29,759 nt of DNA, taken from Alphaproteobacteria bacterium (lineage in GTDB: Bacteria; Pseudomonadota; Alphaproteobacteria; Micavibrionales; Micavibrionaceae). The notes below the pieces were generated by a model. That model did not search any database and was not told the origin of the DNA. It saw only the letters and a program-made list of their open reading frames with translations. The stretch's first letter is position 1. Each line of letters opens with the position of its first letter. The DNA lies in contig JAGLKL010000002.1 of NCBI GenBank assembly GCA_023141075.1, positions 1 to 29,759 on the forward strand, read 5' to 3'. This document shows positions 25,898 through 29,759 of this stretch, piece after piece. Both the position numbers and the translations under genes were made by a program.

Positions 25898-25934
25898 CCA
25901 GTATTTCCGTTTTGTGTTGTGTTATACTGGGTTT
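25898..25934 (+). terminator. Possible terminator of gdhB
   Basis: CCAGTAT (25898-25904) and ATACTGG (25924-25930) form a seven-base-pair stem with a 19-base loop, followed by GTTTT. The large loop and short T run make it a weak candidate. It directly precedes repeat copy D. Confidence 0.35.
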
Positions 25935-25935
25935 T

Positions 25936-25991
25936 GACCCTGATTATCATTTTAAGGAATGATAATTGGTGTTCAGACACCACGCAGAGCT
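25936..25991. repeat. MITE-like palindromic repeat, partial copy (D)
   Basis: GATTATCATTTTAAGGAATG (25942-25961), then ATAATTGGTGTTCAGACACC and ACGCAGAGCT, match the left half of copy A, with scattered changes. The inner ATTATCATT/AATGATAAT is itself palindromic. The right half, with the GGGTCGCAGTCGCAACC block, is absent, so D is a left-end fragment or deletion product downstream of gdhB. Confidence 0.7.
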
Positions 25992-26108
25992 ATTGTCTAT
26001 GCTCAATGTGCTTGCGCAGGCAAGAGTGGGATGTTCGTTAAGATACAGGGCTTTACATGAGAATTTTGCATAAAGCACAATCTTTTATTCACAAACCCGC
26101 AGAACGTT

Positions 26109-26137
26109 TTGATTAAATTGGAAATATGGTGTATTGT
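26109..26137 (+). promoter_or_regulatory. Putative promoter of the Glu-rich secreted protein gene
   Basis: TTGATT (26109-26114), a 17-base spacer, then TATTGT (26132-26137), each matching four of six consensus bases at ideal spacing. It would give a leader of about 27 bases before the ATG at 26171, with GGAG at 26160-26163 as the ribosome binding site. It rests on consensus alone. Confidence 0.4.
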
Positions 26138-26170
26138 TACGAAGTTGTTTGACTTACCTGGAGTTTCTCG

Positions 26171-27436
26171 ATGAAAACCCTTACTCGCGTTGCATTTTCC
26201 ACACTGGCTTTCAGTCTGGTTCCTTTTTCCTATTCATATGCGCAAGACCCTGTAGATTTAGCACCTGATATAGCTGAGTCTGGTATCCCGTCTGATGCCG
26301 ATGTTTCTTCTGATAATGAGGAAGACAGTGATATTCAGGCTGTGCAAGATGAGGTTATTTCTGAGGAAAAGGGTATTCCTAAAGCTCCAACTCTGGAGGA
26401 AGCCAGGGCGGCTCTTGCAATGCTTCCCGGTGCTAGAGATGCGACAAAAGGTAGATTAGGCGGAAAAACTAATCAAAATATCTATGATATATATGGTCGG
26501 CAGTTGGCCTATAGGGAAGGGGTGAAAGAATATCGCAAGGAGCTTGATGAACGCCGTGAGGAGTTTTCGAAGCCGCGCACCAAGATGATTGGAGAATACC
26601 AGAAGACGCGTGATATGATTTATGCGGCTGAAACTGCAGAATATCAGAAAAAATTAAATGAAGAGAAATCCGAAAAAGCAAAGGTTGATGTGCATAAGTT
26701 GCCTACCGGGGAAGCATTATCGGCGATTCAGGATGAAGAAGTTGCTGAAGCACTCGGGTTGAAAGAACAAGAGATTCCTAGTGATGTGTCGGAATCCGAA
26801 GCGCAAAAGGTCAAAAGAAAAGTTGTGACGACTGATGATGCTCCGGTTTTTGATCCCGCGAGGTTAAATGTGGACGAGGTTCCTAAATCAGCCCCTGTTC
26901 CTGTTGAGGGTGTTGAGCCGCCTCCGATGCCTGAGGAAGCTCCGCAAGAAAAAGAAAGCGCAGCCCAAGCGACAAAGTCTGTAGAAGAAAATGCTGAAAA
27001 AACTACTGAAACCGCAGAGGCTACTCCTGCTGCTGAAGAAGAAACACAAGAGCAGATGATGGAGGAAGATCAGGAAAATGCGGTTATAGAGACTAATGTG
27101 CAGGAATCTGACCAGACTTCTGAAACTATTGAAACTATGACGGAGAAAGAGGCCGAACAGACTGAAACAGAAGTTAAAGATAGTGTGCTGATTGGACTCC
27201 CTGAACTCCTTGAAATCCCTGAAGAAACTGAAGAAACTGCGGATGTAATGCAGGAAGAAGAGCCTGTTCAGGAAGCCGCAGAGCCAGGGGTGGACAAGCT
27301 TTCTGTCCATGAATTAATTGAGCAAGAGGCAGATGATGTTTTAGAGGCTGAGGGATTTAACAACCCTTTTGATGACGAAGAACTCAGCGACCCATTCGAT
27401 GATGAGAAAGAGGGCGAGTATAATTATAACGAATAA
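26171..27436 (+). CDS. Secreted Glu-rich protein, unknown
   Basis: A 421-residue protein with a signal peptide (MKTLTRVAFSTLAFSLVPFS, cleavage likely after the YSYA at 21-24). Residues about 85-165 are a charged, helical segment (GARDATKGRLGGKTNQNIYD then EYRKELDERREEF) that may be the folded core. From about 240 on the protein is a low-complexity acidic region of E, Q, T, A and P, with a small repeat FNNPFDDEELSDPFDDE (396-412) near the end. This composition suggests a periplasm-spanning or ion-binding extended region. No catalytic motif is seen and no family is recognised. The terminator at 27473-27507 closes the transcript. Confidence 0.75.
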   Translation: MKTLTRVAFSTLAFSLVPFSYSYAQDPVDLAPDIAESGIPSDADVSSDNEEDSDIQAVQDEVISEEKGIPKAPTLEEARAALAMLPGARDATKGRLGGKTNQNIYDIYGRQLAYREGVKEYRKELDERREEFSKPRTKMIGEYQKTRDMIYAAETAEYQKKLNEEKSEKAKVDVHKLPTGEALSAIQDEEVAEALGLKEQEIPSDVSESEAQKVKRKVVTTDDAPVFDPARLNVDEVPKSAPVPVEGVEPPPMPEEAPQEKESAAQATKSVEENAEKTTETAEATPAAEEETQEQMMEEDQENAVIETNVQESDQTSETIETMTEKEAEQTETEVKDSVLIGLPELLEIPEETEETADVMQEEEPVQEAAEPGVDKLSVHELIEQEADDVLEAEGFNNPFDDEELSDPFDDEKEGEYNYNE

Positions 27437-27472
27437 TTCAGCTTTGACATATAGTAGTTTCCGATTTGAATG

Positions 27473-27507
27473 AACCCGCTTCTTAGACGCAAGACGCGGG
27501 TTTTTTT
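27473..27507 (+). terminator. Rho-independent terminator
   Basis: AACCCGC (27473-27479) pairs with GCGGGTT (27496-27502); the inner TCTT/AAGA extends the stem after one mismatch, and T residues run to 27507. It ends the Glu-rich protein transcript, 37 bases after its stop codon. Confidence 0.88.
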
Positions 27508-27515
27508 ATTTTATT

Positions 27516-27555
27516 ATACCGATTATCATTTTAAAAAATGAATACGAATTGGTAT
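27516..27555. repeat. MITE-like palindromic repeat, minimal copy (E)
   Basis: A 40-bp palindrome starting ATACCGATTATCATTTT and ending AATACGAATTGGTAT. It has the same left and right ends as copy A with the interior missing, and is the best-preserved short member. It sits nine bases after the terminator T run of the upstream gene. Confidence 0.8.
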
Positions 27556-27560
27556 TACAT

Positions 27561-27599
27561 CCTTGTTTCATCGTCAGACTTTGTGGATGAAATACAAGG
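27561..27599. repeat. Inverted repeat upstream of the IalB-like gene
   Basis: CCTTGTTTCATC (27561-27572) and GATGAAATACAAGG (27586-27599) are complementary except for a two-base bulge, with a 13-base loop. It lies just after repeat copy E. Function unknown; no T run follows. Confidence 0.5.
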
Positions 27600-27635
27600 A
27601 AGCGTATTTTAGGTTTTGAAGTGCTTTGGCCATTG

Positions 27636-27664
27636 TTTACACTCTGTAAAGTGGAGTGTAAATA
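27636..27664 (+). promoter_or_regulatory. Possible operator/promoter of the IalB-like gene
   Basis: A perfect inverted repeat TTTACACTC (27636-27644) and GAGTGTAAA (27654-27662) separated by nine bases. TTTACA at its left end can serve as -35 box, with a weak TAAATA -10 at 27659-27664 after 17 bases, about 50 bases upstream of the start codon. A repressor dimer site overlapping a promoter fits, but an RNA hairpin is equally possible. Confidence 0.4.
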
Positions 27665-27714
27665 ATCGATTTTTTCTTATTAAAATGTAATAAAAGCAGT
27701 TTGGAATACTAATA

Positions 27715-28236
27715 ATGGCTAGAAGAAGTTACATATATCTGTTCGTTTTTTGCGCAATATTCGGACTTTGGGCTGCGCCGGGGCAAGCGGCAGAGCCACA
27801 CGAAATCGGCAAGTACGGTGCATGGACGTCTTACGTGTTGATGGAACAGGGCAACAAGGTTTGCTATATGGTAAGCAAGCCTATTAAGGATGAAGGGAAA
27901 TATACGAACAGGGGAGAAATATTCGCTTTGATAACACACCGTCCTGCTGAGAATACCAAAGATGTGTTCAGCTATATTACCGGTTATACATATAAGCATG
28001 GCAGTGACGCAGCAGTAACGATTGATGGCGAACGTTATATGCTTTTTACTCAGGAGGACACTGCTTGGGCGCGGGATGCTAAGGCCGATGCACGTTTGGC
28101 AAAAGCAATTCGGAAAGGCTCAAATATGGTGGTGCGCGGAACGTCCCGGTATGGCACGCTTACGACGGATACATATAGTTTGAAGGGGTCAGGGAGCGCC
28201 TATAAAGCAATCACAAAAGAATGTGGGATTCGGTAA
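27715..28236 (+). CDS. Invasion-associated locus B (IalB)-family protein
   Basis: A 173-residue exported protein. The signal peptide covers about 1-25 (YLFVFCAIFGLWAAPGQA, cleavage near AEPHE). The mature part has GKYGAWTSYVLMEQGNKVCY (32-51), matching the W and C that open the IalB family, and a second cysteine near the end (KECGIR). IalB-like proteins are periplasmic or outer-surface proteins widespread in alphaproteobacteria; only Bartonella IalB is tied to erythrocyte invasion, so the name does not imply pathogenicity here. The ATG has no strong Shine-Dalgarno. A perfect 12-bp hairpin lies after the stop. Confidence 0.8.
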   Translation: MARRSYIYLFVFCAIFGLWAAPGQAAEPHEIGKYGAWTSYVLMEQGNKVCYMVSKPIKDEGKYTNRGEIFALITHRPAENTKDVFSYITGYTYKHGSDAAVTIDGERYMLFTQEDTAWARDAKADARLAKAIRKGSNMVVRGTSRYGTLTTDTYSLKGSGSAYKAITKECGIR

Positions 28237-28254
28237 GGAGTAAACCGGGTCAGT

Positions 28255-28284
28255 AAATGCGAAAAGGGTGACTTTTCGCATTTT
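28255..28284 (+). terminator. Terminator hairpin after the IalB-like gene
   Basis: AAATGCGAAAAG (28255-28266), loop GGTGA, and CTTTTCGCATTT (28272-28283) form a perfect 12-base-pair stem ending in TTTT (28281-28284). It lies 18 bases after the stop codon. The T run is short, so it may also protect the 3' end. Confidence 0.7.
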
Positions 28285-28568
28285 GTGTGGGACAGAACTA
28301 CTATAATGGCGAGAAACAGAAAGATTTTTTCAAATATGGAAAAACATGTTATACTGCGCTGGGTTTGGTGAGGATAAAGGGCATTGCTATAGTGCTTCCT
28401 CTTCGAATTTTCTTGCAATTTACAGTGTTATTCTAGCGCATTGAAAATCAATATTATTTGAGCTTGGTCTAACTACTGATTGACCATAATTAAAGAAGCG
28501 GGAAAGAAAACTTTTCGAAACGCTTGGAAAAAATAAATAACTATGATAGCAAAATCTAAATTTTTTAA

Positions 28569-28577
28569 TGATATAAT
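28569..28577 (+). promoter_or_regulatory. Extended -10 promoter of the M23 peptidase gene
   Basis: TGATATAAT is a perfect extended -10 (TGn plus TATAAT at 28572-28577). No good -35 lies at 16-18 bases upstream, as expected for this promoter type. Transcription would start near 28584, giving a leader of about 105 bases that carries the ATACCGG/CCGGTAT hairpin. Confidence 0.45.
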
Positions 28578-28689
28578 CCATAAGTAAGGGAAAATACCGG
28601 GGTTTTTGCTTATATCCGGTATATGTTATTTGGGTTTGTTTGTTTTGATAATTGCGGCTTAGTCGGTTGTGATTCTGGAAAGCTAAAAT

Positions 28690-29759
28690 ATGAATTTGAC
28701 AGTTATTAAAAAGCTGCTGGAAAAAATTGAGTTGCACCGATATGTCAGACTTCGTCAGAGATATTTCTTTACGCGTTCGAACAAGTTGCGTATGCGTTAT
28801 GCCGCTGTTGGCGGTGTGTTAGCATTATTTATAATGGCTCAGTTATTCATCTCTGTGGGTGGTTCTTTCGCATTTTCATTTTCCGAATACGGGTTGTCGC
28901 GTTCCGAGCGGGTATATGAAGGAGCGAGCGAAGATAATGTCATGGTTCTGGCTTCTTTGAATGGAGTTGATGTGCAAGTCGAAGAGGGAAACTATACTGA
29001 AGAGGCTTTGTCAGTGCTGGTTGATGGGATGGAAAAGCCGGGAATTCAAGAGAAAATCCTGAAAATCGGTGCCGGGGATACTATTTCCGGTGTACTGCAA
29101 GATGCCGGAGTTAGTGCGGCGGAAGCGTATCGTGCGGTAAAAGCCATGAGTGAGTACTATAATCCCAGATTGGTTAAGCCCGGTCAGGCGATTGCCATTA
29201 AAACAGAGAGGTCAGGTGAAGGATCTACACTTACGCATTTTGATATGAAGATCAACCCGATCAAGGCGCTTTCGGTTTATAAGGACGAACATGAGCGTTT
29301 TAAAGCCGACTTAATCCAAAAAGAAGTTGTGTTGAAGTTTAAAGCTGCCAAAAGTACGATTGACAGCTCACTCTATGCCTCGGCAGCGCGTGCTGGGATA
29401 CCGGCTTCGTTGATTGCAGAGATGATCCGGCTTTATTCCTATGAAGTCGACTTCCAGCGTGATATTCGCAAAGGTGATACGGTGGAAATCCTTTATGAAA
29501 CCTATGAAACCGAAGATGGCGAGTTTTCTCATTACGGGAATTTGCTTTTTGCCAGTTTGAACGTCAATAAAACCGATATTCCTATCTATCGTTTTGAGCG
29601 AAAAAACAGAGGGGTCGATTTTTTTCATGAAGATGGAACCAGTCTGAGGCAGCTTTTGATGAAAACCCCGGTGGACGGTGCACGGATATCTTCCGGTTAC
29701 GGTATGCGCGTGCATCCTATTTTGGGATATAGTAAAATGCATAAAGGTGTGGATTTTGC
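28690..29759 (+). CDS. M23 family (LytM-type) metallopeptidase, partial
   Basis: The first 356 codons of a gene that runs off the window end. A basic cytoplasmic start (RLRQRYFFTRSNKLRMRY) precedes a membrane helix (about 38-60). Residues about 104-150 look like a LysM/OapA-like opening (KIGAGDTISGVLQDAGVS, then RLVKPGQAIAIK), followed by a linker domain. The peptidase begins at PVDGARISSGYGMRVHPILG and reaches HKGVDF, which is the first zinc-ligand segment (H-x-G-x-D). Such enzymes cut peptidoglycan cross-bridges or act as amidase activators in cell separation; the second zinc motif (H-x-H) is beyond the window, so activity cannot be judged. GGAAAG at 28676-28681 is the ribosome binding site. 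Confidence 0.92.
   Translation, partial: MNLTVIKKLLEKIELHRYVRLRQRYFFTRSNKLRMRYAAVGGVLALFIMAQLFISVGGSFAFSFSEYGLSRSERVYEGASEDNVMVLASLNGVDVQVEEGNYTEEALSVLVDGMEKPGIQEKILKIGAGDTISGVLQDAGVSAAEAYRAVKAMSEYYNPRLVKPGQAIAIKTERSGEGSTLTHFDMKINPIKALSVYKDEHERFKADLIQKEVVLKFKAAKSTIDSSLYASAARAGIPASLIAEMIRLYSYEVDFQRDIRKGDTVEILYETYETEDGEFSHYGNLLFASLNVNKTDIPIYRFERKNRGVDFFHEDGTSLRQLLMKTPVDGARISSGYGMRVHPILGYSKMHKGVDF

Larger units (their letters stand above)
28237..28689. other. Intergenic leader region between ialB-like and M23 genes
   Basis: About 450 AT-rich bases without a supported gene. It contains the terminator at 28255-28284, a TATACT box near 28350, an extended -10 promoter at 28569-28577 and a small hairpin ATACCGG/CCGGTAT (28594-28600 and 28616-28622) in the probable leader of the M23 gene. 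Short open frames on both strands lack ribosome binding sites. Confidence 0.5.

Noticed and set aside
2583..27461. Shared 12-mer TATAGTAGTTTC at 2583-2594 and 27450-27461, with a related inverse at 28296
   Set aside because: A window of this size is expected to contain dozens of shared 12-mers by chance, and flanks do not match.

Overview
The window looks like chromosomal DNA of an alphaproteobacterium with moderate GC content, roughly in the mid 40s by eye. Evidence for this is the set of alphaproteobacterial markers: the very large (about 180 kDa) NAD-dependent glutamate dehydrogenase, an FzlA-like GST-fold division protein next to uppP, an IalB-family secreted protein, acetoacetyl-CoA synthetase, divergent xseA/purD, and divergent tadA/rluB followed by rsmD. 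I cannot fix the genus. No rRNA, tRNA, phage, insertion sequence with transposase, or CRISPR array was seen.

Layout. (1) 1-2580: two TerD-fold genes flank a CaCA-type cation/calcium exchanger, all on the plus strand behind a sigma-70-like promoter at 43-70. (2) 2651-4695: an unknown acidic/basic protein (minus) and a membrane-anchored SNase-fold protein (plus). (3) 4845-7892: xseA (DNA repair exonuclease VII large subunit) and purD (purine synthesis), divergent. (4) 8093-10009: tadA (tRNA wobble deaminase) and rluB (rRNA pseudouridine synthase) diverge from overlapping start codons, and rsmD (16S rRNA methylation) follows rluB with an ATGA overlap, making a translation-apparatus modification cluster. 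(5) 10084-13031: uppP (undecaprenyl carrier recycling), a small two-helix membrane protein, an FzlA-like protein and an SDR epimerase-like gene, which suggests a cell-envelope and division neighbourhood. (6) 13096-16189: a lipoprotein, a small secreted protein and a triple-PAS orphan histidine kinase. (7) 16550-25892: acetoacetyl-CoA synthetase, a possible Ala-rich leader peptide, a class I aminotransferase, a SpoU-family RNA methyltransferase and NAD-glutamate dehydrogenase. Three of these (not the methyltransferase) would feed acetoacetate, amino-acid nitrogen and glutamate carbon into central metabolism. (8) 26171-29759: three exported or envelope proteins (a Glu-rich secreted protein, an IalB-like protein, and an M23 LytM-type peptidase cut by the window edge).

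The main unexplained structure is a dispersed family of palindromic, MITE-like repeats in intergenic DNA. There is one long copy of about 133 bp (4713-4845), whose end reaches into the xseA stop codon, two partial copies (16328-16405 and 25936-25991) and two minimal copies of about 40 bp (20838-20876 and 27516-27555) that look like the two ends of the long copy joined together. Other points worth a look are the CATG-overlapping divergent starts of tadA and rluB, the Ala-rich mini-ORF with competing GC hairpins before the aminotransferase, and the TerD-exchanger-TerD arrangement.
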